Under the pieces are notes generated by a model. That model made no database searches and was not told the DNA's origin. It saw only the letters and a list, made by a program, of their open reading frames with translations. Shown here piece after piece: positions 11,801-22,830 of a DNA stretch of 64,000 nucleotides. The DNA is taken from NCBI GenBank assembly GCA_028554795.2, contig CM068825.1, positions 96,403,451 through 96,467,450 of the forward strand, in the 5' to 3' direction. Each line of letters begins with the position of its first letter. Positions within the stretch are counted from its first letter, which is position 1. Both the position numbers and the translations under genes were made by a program. The stretch comes from Sinohyriopsis cumingii (Eukaryota; Mollusca; Bivalvia; Unionida; Unionidae).

Positions 11801-14713
11801 CACATGTGATAAACAGGTTTCCACATGCCAGATTTCTTTTACATATTCACCCTCAGATCAATAGACTATTTTATGCAGAAAGGGTTTATTTTACATTGAT
11901 TTACAAGTAAGAATGATTTCAATAATTAAACTTAAACCACGGGAATGAATAAATTGACCTCTGTTTCACCTATCTTACTTCACAACAATGTATCATTATT
12001 TCTAAATAAATGCTGAAATTTATACAATTGCTAAATTAAGGCAGCTAGAGACCATTGACCAAATTTCAAATCATTTACATGGTTTACAATAACAGTAAAC
12101 TGAAACAATGCCATTTAATTGAAATGATTAGAAAACTCAAACCTTTCTCCATATTTACTGACCAGATTTACTGACCATCTGTTATAAAACATATGCATAC
12201 CCTATCTCATTCAATTATTCTATTTGTTGCATGTCTATTACCTTTTATTATAAAAGGATTCAGTTTGTAAAACATGTCTCTGCTAAATAAATCTGACCAT
12301 TTAATTAACATATTGACAAGATTGTGTTTGTATTCCTTCCTACTGTTACATAATTACATGTACATGATATGGTACAAGACTGCTTAGGATACTTTGTCTC
12401 ATCTAATGACCAATGAACCTGAACCTGTTTTTAAAACAAAATGTTACTAAACAAACAATTTCTAACAAACATGATGTTTAAAGTTGAATACAAAGATACA
12501 AACTTTAAGAAAAGAATTAAATGAAAACACATCCTAAACACATACTATACAATCTTCTTAAGCAGATATGTAAAAATATATAATTTAATTAGAATAGATA
12601 GGTCATGCATCAATTACATATACATGCAAGTCGGATCCAATTGCAAAGACCCTGATCTGCTGTCTCATGATGCTTTGGCAGATCACAGTCTATAGTTTTG
12701 GTTCTGCTGATTACTCCTAACAAATTGCATAGACCCAGATCTTCTGGCACATTATGCAATGTCAGATCTGAAGTATTTCTCACTGCCTCTCAATAGCTCA
12801 ACTCCAATGTGATGGAGTGGACACAGTTTAAAACATTTCACCATTGTGTACAGAACACTTGCAATCTAATCCCAAAGTTTGAAGTCTATTTCTTAAATTG
12901 CATAGGAGCTCAATATTATATCACATGATCCACACCTATTCTTTGAAATATGTGTGGCTATTAAAAAAAATAACTTTACAGTCCAGATAATAATATGAAA
13001 TACAGTAGGTATCTTTGTGTGGCATATTCACCATCAGAATGGAAATCCATTTGCTACATAATCAGATAAGTATGTAAGAAGTATTTTTACAGTTCAATAT
13101 AGAGTTGGGGTATAAATGGAAGATTAGCTTTTAGTTGCCTTTATTTCTGTAGTTTTGCTTGTACCATTCAGCTATGTATGTATGTATGTATGTATGTATG
13201 GATGGATGTATGGATGCATGCATGCATGCATGCATGCATGTATGTATGTATGTATGTATGTATGTATAAGTTGTTATTTTATTGTTTATATTTGGTAAAA
13301 TAGCTCCAATGAGCTAGTGTTTCTTATTATGCAATGACTCTAAGCAAATGTTTCTGTCTATATGATAAACGGAGTTTTTCTCAGTCGTTTTCTCTCCGAC
13401 AGTGGGTGGTTGTTGTTGTTGTTGTTATAGGGTTTAGCACCATTTTTCAGCACAAGACAGGCTATACATGGTGGCCAGTATTAATGGTGGAGGAAGAACC
13501 CGGGAAAACCTTGGAAAGAACCACCGACCCATGAGAAGCTACCGGCAAGCTTTCTCACATATCCACATTGGCCGATCCTGAGACTCAAACCTATGCAGAC
13601 ACAGGTGAGATGACAGTGATCCGTGACGGACAGCGCTTTAGACCACTCAGCCACTCAGGGCCCCTAACAGTGGGTGGTGAGTAGACCTAAGAACAAATAC
13701 CTGATCAGTCAACTACATTCTTGATTCACTGTAGGTAGGCCTTCAAGCCTGTACACATATAACTGACCATTTTCAAATTATCCTTACATTTTTAATGATC
13801 AGATTTTTAACAAAGATACAATAAAATAGATTATTTGGACTTGTGAAAGACCAATTTTGTCACATAATTCATTCTTTAGATAATGGATAATTATTTGCAG
13901 AACAAATCATGTATCTGGCAAACACTTCATTATTGTGTGCATACGCTGGAAAAACAATGAAATGGAAATGACATCTTTCATACTGTAAATCACATAATTT
14001 TCAGAAGCATACATTTTCTCCAAAATTTAGTAATTATATTATTTTTTGTAATACAAATTATGCTGTATACAGGAAATAGTACCTACATTTGTAAAAATAT
14101 TGATTTTTCTTCAATTTTATGATTCACAGTATTTAAAATACAGATGAATAAATGGTAGAAAAGTCCTAAGAAAAAAACAACTCAGAATTTTACAAAAGAA
14201 AAGAGTGACAAAAGCTGTGAATAAGAAAATCAATTAAATGATTTGTACCTGTCAAACCAGAAGTATATCATCCTTATACAATCTGTTATTTGCTGTATTA
14301 TAATGAATGGCAGGCTATCAAAATAGCTGCAACGTTTTATCGTAAGTCATGCGGACATTTTGTGGAATTGTAAATTATGATCATTTATGTGTTTAGAGCA
14401 GACAACCCACCACCACCACCCCAAATAAACTACCTACCCTGTCCTGCAAATTTTGGGTCAAAGGACAGTAAAATACTATAAGGATGGTTTACCTACCTGT
14501 ATTTATTGGTGGAAAGTTTTTACTGTTTGCATTAGAATCTGTTGTAGACTTAGCACCAGAGTCATCCTTAGACAGCTTCTTGTTTTTTTCATTCTTGTCT
14601 TTATCAGTGCCATTCTGGTTTTTGTGTGCTATTCCATTCACAGCTGTTTCTTTTTTATCCACTGGCGTCAACTCCCCTGTAACAGGGTTAATTTTTGAGG
14701 AGTTGCACCCCAT
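3109..14713 (-). CDS. Stathmin-family gene, 5' part (STMND1-like), two coding exons visible
   Basis: Two minus-strand exons join in phase: 14,497-14,713 (72 codons plus one nucleotide) and 3,109-3,194 (two nucleotides plus 28 codons), giving 101 visible residues. The protein starts MGCNSSK, a myristoylation/palmitoylation-type N terminus, followed by about 65 polar, Lys/Asp/Asn-rich and probably disordered residues. It then reads SVAFEVVLDD and KKPPKRLQ, which resembles the opening of the stathmin domain (AFEL-IL...PPKK in stathmin; the KPP-RL stretch of STMND1). Family knowledge: stathmins bind tubulin and several members are membrane-anchored by N-terminal lipidation; an MGC start also fits stathmin domain-containing protein 1. 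The tubulin-binding coiled helix expected next is not in this window, so the gene continues beyond base 1. It could instead be an unrelated lipidated protein, but the match at the domain start plus the MGC start makes stathmin the best call. Confidence 0.6.
5779..5833. repeat. (ATA)n microsatellite with one interruption
   Basis: Trinucleotide array interrupted once by 'atgaat'. Lies in the long intron. Confidence 0.9.
7080..7280. mobile_element. Palindromic MITE-like element, family C, copy 1
   Basis: About 200 bp with inverted ends: ACTTGCTTGCAAGT...CCAACTGTAAAC at the left and GTTTGCTGTTGG...ACAAGCAAGT at the right. Internal phrases agacccagatctgc and tggcagatcaaggtct are related to each other as imperfect inverted copies. 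No open frame of transposase type. Plain non-autonomous DNA transposon by structure; its superfamily was not determined. Confidence 0.7.
8386..8584. repeat. 50-bp tandem repeat, 4 copies
   Basis: Units start at 8,386, 8,436, 8,486 and 8,535, each opening with atggg/atggc, then aaagg, tgctttggg, gcctctt and gtccttgtgag. The periods are 50, 50 and 49 nt. The array is open on the minus strand (repeated EAPKA-type peptide), but no splice context or domain supports coding. Confidence 0.8.
9205..9275. mobile_element. Fragment of MITE-like family C
   Basis: The sequence ctgcacagacccagat...cagtagatctaggt...gcagtttgcag matches the inner part and one end of family C copies at 7.1 and 45.7 kb. Confidence 0.5.
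10520..10811 (-). mobile_element. tRNA-derived SINE, family A, copy 2
   Basis: Minus-oriented near-complete copy: the 3' end (tagctttaacaatttgagtc on plus) is at the left and the tRNA-like head with gggttcaaacacgtgatc at the right. It matches copy 3 at 17.9 kb throughout. Confidence 0.75.
10968..11226. mobile_element. MITE-like family C, copy 2
   Basis: Contains tccaactgcaaacaacacag, accctgatctgctg, tggcagatcagg and, at the other end, ccagatctgctggtgcatta and ggcaaatctgggtttgtgca. It is longer than copy 1 because an inner module is repeated. Confidence 0.6.
11400..11626. mobile_element. MITE-like element with 'acagtaaaccc...gcaggtctcactat' ends
   Basis: The left edge acagtaaaccctttctataa and right edge gttatgcaggtctcactata are imperfect inverted copies of a 'cagtgaaacctgtataa'-like end often seen in invertebrate non-autonomous DNA elements (background knowledge). 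Diverged and without a coding region. Confidence 0.4.
12616..12772. mobile_element. MITE-like family C, copy 3 (partial)
   Basis: Carries acatgcaagtcggatccaat, accctgatctgctg, ttggcagatcacagtctata and a second cagatcttctggcacattat module. The right terminus is not evident. Confidence 0.55.
13173..13266. repeat. (TGTA)n/(TGCA)n tetranucleotide microsatellite
   Basis: Compound array of ATGT, ATGG and ATGC tetramers; the central GCAT block is self-complementary. Confidence 0.9.
13411..13666 (-). mobile_element. tRNA-derived SINE, family B, copy 3 with target duplication
   Basis: Complete copy with an (AAC)n tail at its 3' end. It is flanked by direct repeats ACAGTGGGTGGT at 13,399-13,410 and 13,667-13,678, a 12-bp target-site duplication that fixes both ends. 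Confidence 0.9.
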
Positions 14714-14734
14714 TGTAAAGTAAGAAAATGATCT
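14497..14734 (-). CDS. Stathmin-like gene, exon 2 (start-codon exon)
   Basis: ATG lies at 14,713-14,711 with A at -3 and G at +4. A possible acceptor (taatag, cut after 14,735) gives about 21 nt of 5' leader in this exon. The donor is ACAG/GTAGGT, cut after 14,497, which leaves one nucleotide of a codon. It encodes MGCNSSK followed by a lysine/aspartate-rich tail. Reading through the donor would stop two codons later, so the short open frame visible in genomic DNA ends inside the intron and is not the real C terminus. Confidence 0.65.
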
Positions 14735-15537
14735 CTATTACAGAGATTTAAAAAATCTGGATTAGTTTTAATGCTGCATATGGCTATACCTTGCCAGGAA
14801 ACACTATTCTTTTTAAGAAAAGAATCAATCTGGCAGTAGTATAAATCTGTTGGATAAAACAATGTTTCCTTTCCTCTTCTAAATTTTACTGATGAAAACT
14901 AAATAAGACTAATGATGGTCCACACGTAGTTGTCAGCACTTGACAAAATCAGAGCTATATGCCTGCAGTATTGTTCAATCCAGGTCTAAAAAAGAAATAA
15001 TAACAATAATAATATCATCATCATCACTTTCACATGCATTATATAACTAAATTTAAACTTTATTTAAGATCCATAATTTGAAGTGTTGTAGATACTCGTT
15101 CTATTTCTCACATAGAAAAAAAAATTGCTATAATTGATGAAATCGTGAATGCAACTCTTGAAATATGGAAAGGGGGAAGTGGATGTGTATACTAAGATTT
15201 TGAATTAGCTTACTGTAGATTTGATGTATATATTTTAATGAGTATAAATAAAAGAGGCATTGTCTCGTGATATTATTGAATAAAATGTCGTATTCAAAAG
15301 TTTTCCAAGTTATCAAGTGAAAAAAAAATGTTGATGTTATCTGTAAAAACAAATACGTACAGCAACCTAATCTATATATTGTGTAAATTAATACATCTTG
15401 ATATCAATTAGGATGTTAAATAAAATAAACGATTCGTTTAACTTTATTTTATTGATTAAATCTCATGTTTAATACCTTCTATTAATCTCAGGCATAACCC
15501 GGGAGATCGATATAACCCAAACTACATTCTACAAGGA

Positions 15538-15560
15538 AAGTGGCTTTTTTAAAGCCACTT
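15538..15560. other. Perfect 10-bp stem hairpin
   Basis: Arms AAGTGGCTTT and AAAGCCACTT with a TTT loop, in the inferred 5' intron of the stathmin-like gene. Role unknown. Confidence 0.6.
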
Positions 15561-15630
15561 GCGAAATACTGAATAAATGAACAAATAAATAATTACAAAA
15601 GATATCTGTAAATTAGCAGAAACTATTTAC

Positions 15631-15700
15631 CTGTACATATTACAGATCATAGCATTTCTTGCACGGTCTCAACAGAGATAGCTGCAATAAACTAACTGAT
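15631..15700 (-). other. Probable noncoding first exon of the stathmin-like gene
   Basis: On the minus strand a clear donor (TACAG/GTAAATAG) lies at 15,631. About 90-95 nt upstream, at 15,721-15,730, is CTTATATGAC, a TATA-like element, placing a likely transcription start near 15,695. The exon holds a short upstream open frame beginning ATGGATCAG. Inferred from splice and TATA signals only. Confidence 0.4.
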
Positions 15701-15718
15701 CCATCTTCGGAATGTCAG

Positions 15719-15732
15719 TGGTCATATAAGGT
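15719..15732 (-). promoter_or_regulatory. TATA-like box upstream of the stathmin-like gene
   Basis: The minus strand reads ACCTTATATGACC. It sits at a plausible distance upstream of the donor of the noncoding exon. The core CCTTATATGA is also one mismatch from a CArG (SRF) box. Motif match only. Confidence 0.3.
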
Positions 15733-15759
15733 ACCTGATACGTCACAACCCTGTCATAG

Positions 15760-17853
15760 CGACATGTAAATAATAGGGAGCAGTCATTGTGGTACGCTGC
15801 CAAATATTCAACAACTAACCTTCAGTATGTTCAGCTATCCTCCAGTCATTAATAGCAGAGCCGAAGATATATTCTTATTTATAAAAACATGTGTACTTAA
15901 TTTCTATAATGATTTGTATATACTGATCAATCGGAACTACTCCTGGATTTTCAACTATGGGATGAATAGTCTGGTTCACTGACCTATCAGAACTTTATTA
16001 CTCATCATTTCACCAAAGAGTACGGGATTGGAGAATTGTCAGGTAACCAGACTATCTGATGAAAGCTGCGAGAAGGTTTGTCAAACTACCTCCCTTGATA
16101 ATCAGGCTTGAAGGAGTTCTTCTCCTTGATACACCGACACGAGGAATTTATTGTAAATTTTCTGACGCCCACAAAATGATAAAATACCGGTGAAATAACA
16201 AAAGTTTCTGAAAATGTCTGCATTATGACCAGCCTGTTATTCCAGCAGATGAAAAGACACTACTGGTGCTATGTAGTCCAATAGTTTGCTTGTTGAATCG
16301 ACTCTGCTAAAAACTGAAATTTTGTTTAAGACGACGCAGTAAAATTCCATGCAGATTTGTGTGTGTGTGTGTGTGTGTGTGTATGATCCATGAATTTCGT
16401 TTAGGGCGGGACGTAACAAGTAAACAGAGGTCCGAGGGGATGGCATCTCTACTGGCGGCCTATGGCTGGAGGGGCGAGGGTGAAGCTCTGGAAGCTACTG
16501 CATTTTAAGCGCTTCGAGGGCATAATTTTAACCATCTAATTGTATAGAAACCTGACTATATTAATCGTTCATGTTTTTTCGCGCTCATTGTTATAAAGGG
16601 TGCGCTCTGGCCGTCGAGGGGGAGGGGTGGGTGCGTGAAATAGCAACTTGTATAGCAAAATAATTCGACCTTAGGATCGTTGCATAAATTATCATACCAA
16701 TCCACGATATTATGGGACATATAGTAATTCTATCATATTTCAATGTTTGCACAAAAATATATGTAACCAACACATTTTTAGAATGCAAAATAAATCATCA
16801 TACTTCTAAAATATACAGTACTTACTCCAGCCATCACTCCAGTCAGCACTGGACACGCGCGAAAAAACAAAACAAAAAATAATTAAAAAAAACCGCATCC
16901 AAATAAGTAAATAAATTTTATCCACTTTAAAAAAATACGTAAGCATATGAACACAAATATCGGTTTAGGACGACTACTGCCAACTTATCACATACGAATT
17001 TGGAAAGGATATAAATAACACCTGCGTCATATCCAAATAATATAAACCGAAAGTCGTCCTCGTTGTCAAATGACAAATAGCGGTATAAATAAACGTGAAA
17101 GGCACTTTTCTTTACTGTTCTCTTTTTATTGCTTTCTTGGACTATTTATAAAATTCGTATGTTTTACAGTGATGGATGATTTCCATAATTTATTTATTTC
17201 TTACTATTAAGATGCCTTAAGAAAAATGACGAAGAGAAGAAAGCGGAGGGGGGGGGGGGTCAACGTATCACGCGATAAAGTGCTCCCACCCACCTACCCA
17301 CGTAACCTTTACTTTTGACTTTTCAGCCCAGTTTTACCGCAACATTGAAAAGGGTTTGGCAAAACGTTTACAACTACATGGGTTAGTCCTACATAGTACA
17401 TTTTGTTTTTGTTTTAGTGCTATGTTTTCCTTTTTTTTTTTTTTTCAAGCCTAGCTGTACATTGATTATATTCATTTTATTATTTAGGACAACTTTTGTT
17501 TATATTGAGATAAAGCTCAAAAGAAATCGCAGCCACCCACCTCACCCCCGCGCCAAAACTTAAATGGTCAGTACCTTATAGTACATGAAGTTACGATGTG
17601 CATGTTAATCGTTGTATAACTTGTAATCTGAAACAAACCTAAAGTGGGATGATTAAACTTACTCAGTTACTTTTTTCATTTGTTTATCGTTATTGGACTT
17701 TCCACTTTCCAAATCAATACAAATCATATGTTAATCTAAAATACCTTCAAATATGACTTCACGGTGAAGTTCTTGTCATAGGTTTATCAGCATTTCTTTG
17801 AGAGGTTGGGCTGCAGACAAAACAATATGCAATGGAACAAAAATTTACTTCCG
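15760..17853. other. Intergenic stretch, no gene recognised
   Basis: Upstream of the stathmin-like gene. It holds a (TG)n tract at 16,359-16,382, a few GC-richer pieces (16,400-16,650), a run of 13 G at about 17,247-17,259 and a T run near 17,435. I see no splice-flanked coding segment or conserved domain. Confidence 0.4.
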
Positions 17854-17867
17854 GATCATCACCATGG

Positions 17868-18193
17868 ATTGGGATTTGTATGCTTTGGATTTTTAACGTA
17901 GCTTTAACAAATTTTCAGTTATATCGCTGCAATGTCTGCAGTGTGGTAGTTTACAGTGGTGTCTTGCACTGTGTCATCATGTCGCAGACATGTAGCATTA
18001 TGTCTCACCCAGTCACGTTATCCTGACACCAGGCCAACCAGTCCTAACACTAACCTTTTAATGCTGAGCGCTATGCGAGGCAGGTGTTAGTACCATTTCT
18101 TTAAGTCTTTGGTATGACTAGGCCGTGGTTCGAACCCGCGACCTCCAGCATCTGAGGCAGACACTCTAACCACTAGGCCACCGGAGCGGTCCC
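17868..18193 (-). mobile_element. tRNA-derived SINE, family A, copy 3 with target duplication
   Basis: Best-preserved copy. On the minus strand the head reads ccggtggcctagtggttaga (A box) and gggttcgaacc-type B box (cgcgggttcgaaccacgg). It is flanked by 14-bp direct repeats GATCATCACCATGG at 17,854-17,867 and 18,194-18,207, which mark an intact target-site duplication and define a body of 326 bp. Confidence 0.92.
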
Positions 18194-18207
18194 GATCATC
18201 ACCATGG

Positions 18208-19104
18208 CCTTATTACTCACTGTGCACTGTCGCCGAAACACACTCAGACAACCATGACATAAGCTCATATTCTAAAGAACAAACAATTATCTTTAAATCC
18301 ATACCAACAGTGCTTAAATCTAAATTATGTATTACCACCAAAAGGAGGCGGGGGGTGGGGTGGGGGAATGGTCTAAAAATAGACTGTGGCTACATGCGTG
18401 TGTACTAAATTAATAATTTTGACCTGATTCCATTTGAGAGCTTGTTGATAAAAATAGGAAGTGCTGACACCGAAGCCTACAATTTACTAGTTGTACTATT
18501 TGCATAATAGGCAGGGAAACTTTGAATGAGGTGCTAACACCCGAGGAAGATATTTATCAGAGAGTGGAAGTAAACGTAAAACACGTTTACTCAAAAAGCG
18601 AGAAAATATTTAGTGAACTTGAGAAATTACCTAAAATTCAGATAGAAAACAACTACTCTCTCGAAAATCTCAGATGATGCGCAGTCATACAAAGGAATGC
18701 CTATTCATAACACATTAAAATTTGCGAGTAAATAACTAAATTGTTTCAATCCTAAATGTTTCCAAAAGCTGTATTTGCCCGAATATCTTTCGCAATTTCC
18801 TAACTGGCCACCACATTGACATACGTAAAATGTGTTGCGGTGCTACAGAGAAATCATTTTTACAAGGAAGCAAGGTCTCCAATTTTAAGTCCAGGGTTAT
18901 GCGGTATGTAGGTAGGTAGGTTGGTGCATGCGTGCGTGCATTAATGCATGCATATATGTATATGTGGTAGAGTTTCACGGCACCACACCACATTAATGGA
19001 TATATGGCGCCAACTAAAGAAATCGTTTTAAAAATGTAAAGTGAATTCCACAAAATAATTTGAAGTTACCCTTCCAAATACGTGTAAACACGAATATAAA
19101 ATAT
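18208..19104. other. Intergenic stretch, no gene recognised
   Basis: Contains a G-rich tract near 18,345-18,367 and a tgcatgcgtgcgtgcattaa-type alternating stretch near 18,930. No coding support. Confidence 0.4.
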
Positions 19105-20368
19105 GAAACATAAACTTCACTATCGATACACAAAATTCTAATTATGATGTGGTTAAGGAACGTACCTTGAAGGGTTATGAGTTGGTATATGAGATATATC
19201 GACAAAGATTTAGGAATTGTAGAAAAGAAAGTGGACAAACATATGCCGAATTCTCATGGGGAAAAGAACAACTTTTTGATGGATGGTGATCAGCCAAGAA
19301 GGTTGTTAAAGATTATGATAACCTAAGACAGATCATATTAGTTGACGAGTTCAAGACTTCCGTCCATAGTAATGTCAATACCTATCTTGATGAGACAAAG
19401 GGGGAAACGTTGTAAGATGTCGCTCGTGCAGCTGACTATTATTAATTGATACAAAGTTTCATCTTCTCAGCATTTTTTGTGTGGAAAAGTCATCTCAGTC
19501 TGTTATAAGGACTCCCGAATCTCAAACCACTTTAGGAACCAAACTTCTGATAAGACTGATCTTCCTACGTTACTTATTGTAAGAAAGATTGACACGTTAA
19601 TTCTGATTCGGTCGTATTGTTAACAGTCCTGTGAGGAGGAAACAAACAAATTTGTCATATAAATTGTTAAAGAAGTATGTTGATAGAGATAGCTCTGTTT
19701 ATCATTCAGTCAAGTTAGGCGTATCTGTCACATACAGCTGCGATATAAACGATGACATGCAATCTGACTGTAGTGACTTTGGTTTAATCAATTTTCGAAA
19801 TTCAGAAATATTAAACTTTCTGGACTGGAAACTTTCACGTCTACAGCCACAAGAAAAGAATGAACTAAAACAGATGTTATGTGAAATTTAGCACTTATTT
19901 TCAGATGTTTCAATACGAAAAAATAAAATCTACCATGTCGCTGACATTGGACATTTTAAATCTGTAAAACAACATCATTTCAGGATGAATCCACTAAATC
20001 AGGAATGTTTGGAATAAAAAAGAAGTTCAATATTTGCTAAAGAATGATTTCATAGAACGAAGTGAAATGACTGGAGTCCACCGCGTATTCTTATGCCGCA
20101 ACCAGATAATACTTTCCGAATGTGTATTGACTATAATAAAATGAACAGTGTCACCAAAATCATATTTATTTCCAATGCCAAGAATCGACGACTGCATTTA
20201 CAAAATTAGAAATGCAAAATGTGTTACTGAATTTGTCGTTTTGAAAGGATTCTTTCAAATTCATGCAAGTTCCTTTTAAATTTTCACTTTGTATTCTATG
20301 GAAATAAATTATTTCTTTATCTGTTACCTAGTTTAAGATCATAGAACATTTTTAAAAAAAGAGAATTA
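19105..20368 (+). mobile_element. Ty3/Gypsy LTR-retrotransposon fossil (gag, RT start, LTR end)
   Basis: An old, internally deleted and broken copy. From about 19,138 it shows a SCAN-like gag segment (GYELVYEIYRQRFRNCRKES and TYAEFSWGKEQLF are recognisable phrases of mollusc and fish Gypsy gag). From about 19,930 it shows the opening of the reverse transcriptase region, of the type Q-NTFRMCIDY-KMN. From about 20,273 it has an LTR-like end containing ttcactttgtattc and ggaaataaattattt, which also occurs at 39.70-39.81 kb. There are many breaks; no part looks functional. It ends about 110 bp before the Polinton-like element begins. Confidence 0.8.
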
Positions 20369-20484
20369 TAGTAATGTGACCGAGTTCGTATGTAAAATTA
20401 GACCAAAGGTCTTAACGAAATTAAACTGATGCTTGATCAGCTTAAAATTACAACATAGAACTTCTTGCGTAAAATATTTAATAT

Positions 20485-20807
20485 TATAATCTTTTATAAG
20501 GAGGTTTCTGACCCAAACCCTATTTTGTAATGGACGACAACATAATTCCTACCTCCTCTATGGCCCTTCAAGTTAATCTAAACAACAACGATAACAATTT
20601 TGTTGAGGCAACAACATTTATTTTATAATCGATTATCAACACGAGGACATGTTATTGAATCGTTGCCGTCGTCAAACGAAACAGGTTTGATCCAGAAACA
20701 TTCTTTATATAAGACTACATTTATATTTCACACAACATTTTACTATATAATTGCTAGCAACTTTACTGCATCTATTTTTGATATTTCATAAAAAATTGCA
20801 AGAGATT
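20485..20807. repeat. Left terminal inverted repeat of the Polinton-like element
   Basis: Matches the reverse complement of 32,970-33,272: shared blocks include ccctattttgta, gacgacaacataattc, aacacgaggacatgttattg, tttatataagacta and attgcaagagatt. Within this repeat the outer and inner ends are themselves inverted copies (TTATAAGGAGGTTTCT versus AGAAACATTC...TATATAAGACTA). Confidence 0.9.
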
Positions 20808-20959
20808 CACTGTAGCAACAAATTAAAGATCTATTTTGCTAAAATCAACATAATTTTTTTTATATCACAACGCTAATGTGTTAATGCCACTAGAACAGTA
20901 TCGCTTACCAACGAAACTGCAAAGAGTAGATTTTATTATGATATCAGTCTCACTTTTGT

Positions 20960-22830
20960 GACAGTTTGATTTTATTGCCACCATTTCAACATGACCACTA
21001 AATCTAACGCAGACTTATAATTATCAAATACTATTATCTTACCAACAACATTTCTTTTTATTCCCTTGACTCGTTTCTTGGCCTTATTATCAGATAATTT
21101 TCGACAGTACATTTTGTTACGCAACCCAATGAAATCCGTTATAATATTCATAGAAACTTCTTGTTTAAACTTTCCTATTACCTTTACATTGTAATTGCAG
21201 TGATATCCGCTGTCTCTAGGATAATCAGAAAGATCAAACAGATCCCGGTGTTCATAAAATTCTTTGCAAATATCATCAGAGTTTATACGGTACATTAGCG
21301 AGTCAGTATCTGTAATAGCAATTCCGTACCAGGCCACTGAACCTTAACAAAATTGTAATGAAAATCGTACATTAATCATTTCGATATCTCAAGCACTGCC
21401 ATGCCAACATAAACTGGTTTATTCAACTTCAAGTTTGTCTTTCTTTTGTGCGTCGGAACAAGATTTTCGATGAAAGTTTTCATATTAACAAAATTATCAG
21501 ATGCTACAAGTTTATTACGACGTTCAGCGTTATTAACAATTTCAATATTTACTTTCGTATATTTTGCATGGTCTTTCTGAAGACGTTATTGTGTATGAGC
21601 TTAAAGAAGTTTTTCTCAAATTCTGTTGTTGCAGCTCCTCGTCGTGCTGTATTTTAGTCAATATAGCTTATCATCCAGCGTGACTGATTAAATTTTCACA
21701 CGCGATTAACTTTTCTTAGTATCAAACCATTATCAAGTGCCTGTTTCAGATTTTTATAATGTAAAATATATCTTCACTTGTCAAAGAAGAGTAATAACTA
21801 GATTTTGAACAACAGATTTACCACTAAATGCAAGACGAATAATTGCGTTGTTGCTCTGATAACAACATGTAATCAATCAGCAGGACAAAATGGATAGTCG
21901 TTACATTTAAGATTTTATTTGCAACGAGCTGGACCGCAATATTTACCAGTTATATGACAATGATCTTTTACACGATCTGATCCAAGTTCAGTCGTAAACG
22001 CCCCTCGCAGACGTGGCGTGTTTTTGCTGAAACAAATTTAGTTTCCCGTTTTATTGTAAGTGGTTTCATTTTCGTTGTTCTATCGAGCAACATCATGATG
22101 GCATCAACCTCGTTGATAAGGTTTTTCAGCAACCAGAGAGCAGGATTGCAACCACGGTAAAGTTTAACGGGTTTTGATGATATATTTTGGAGAATTTTTG
22201 TTTGTATTTTCATACACTCCAAGTATATTAATATATCTGGCAAAAGTAAAACGTTTGGTTTTTCAAATTTTGGAATTTGATACTCAGAAACAGGAAATGC
22301 AATCCTTGAAAAGTTTAGATTGTTAGAATGATAGATGTAATTTGATACTCTGTCGGCGAGCTTATCTACCGCGAACACCGCTGATAACGACGACCCAGGA
22401 AAACACGTGTTATCATTGTTCTTGACATTAATACAACATTTTGAGCTTTAAATTTTAGTTGGCAGATCGACATATGAGCTACATCGCAATGGATTGTATT
22501 TAATGGTATGAAATAATATTTCCGTTATGTTATTGAATTGCCACTCCGATCCAGATGTTGTATATTCTTCTGTCTTTTCTGTATCTGCTGAAATATATCA
22601 TCTGACAATGACAGCAAATTTGTTCCAATCAAAACTCGCCGGGATATCGATGTAATGTAAGGATCAGTAAGTTCTTCTAATTGATATTGAGATGATAGCG
22701 TCTGATCAGGTTGCTTATCCAATGATATGCTCATCTTTGAAAAAGGAACATGAAACTGCACCATACTATTCAGACCCTTGTGCGTTGCAAGCTCAGACTT
22801 TACAGTTGGTTGAAGTAAACGAAACAATTT
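20960..22830 (-). pseudogene. Protein-primed DNA polymerase B remnant (element part)
   Basis: The segment 20,972-21,337 contains TDTDSLMY, the polymerase motif C environment of family B (D-T-D), followed by a KGIKRN phrase as in Polinton enzymes. The stretch around 21,925-21,990 contains DHCHITGKY, a zinc/HNH-like phrase common in mobile-element polymerases of this type. The frames at 21,968-22,378 and 22,525-22,827 lie where the rest of the polymerase would be, but I cannot assign motifs in them. Broken. Confidence 0.75.

Larger units (their letters stand above)
3195..14496 (-). other. Intron of the stathmin-like gene (about 11.3 kb)
   Basis: Intron between the two coding exons. It holds palindromic MITE-like copies (7.1, 9.2, 11.0 and 12.6 kb), a 50-bp tandem array (8.4 kb), SINE copies (10.5 and 13.4 kb) and TNN or TGTA microsatellites. 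The stretches 3,195-5,778 and 5,834-7,079 are AT-rich with nothing I can name. A somewhat GC-richer block at 9,590-10,440 has short open frames on both strands but no recognisable domain and is probably an unidentified repeat. Confidence 0.55.

Noticed and set aside
14453-14723. Two plus-strand open frames over the stathmin-like start exon
   Set aside because: They are antisense shadows of the minus-strand exon, which has splice sites, a Kozak-like start and a family match.
15538-15560. GGCTTTTTTAAAGCC hairpin as a histone mRNA 3' stem-loop
   Set aside because: One base shorter than the histone consensus, stem sequence wrong, no histone gene or purine-rich downstream element nearby.
17868-18193. 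tRNA gene on the minus strand (A and B boxes)
   Set aside because: The tRNA-like head is the promoter part of a SINE with tail and target duplications; no cloverleaf-complete tRNA could be drawn.
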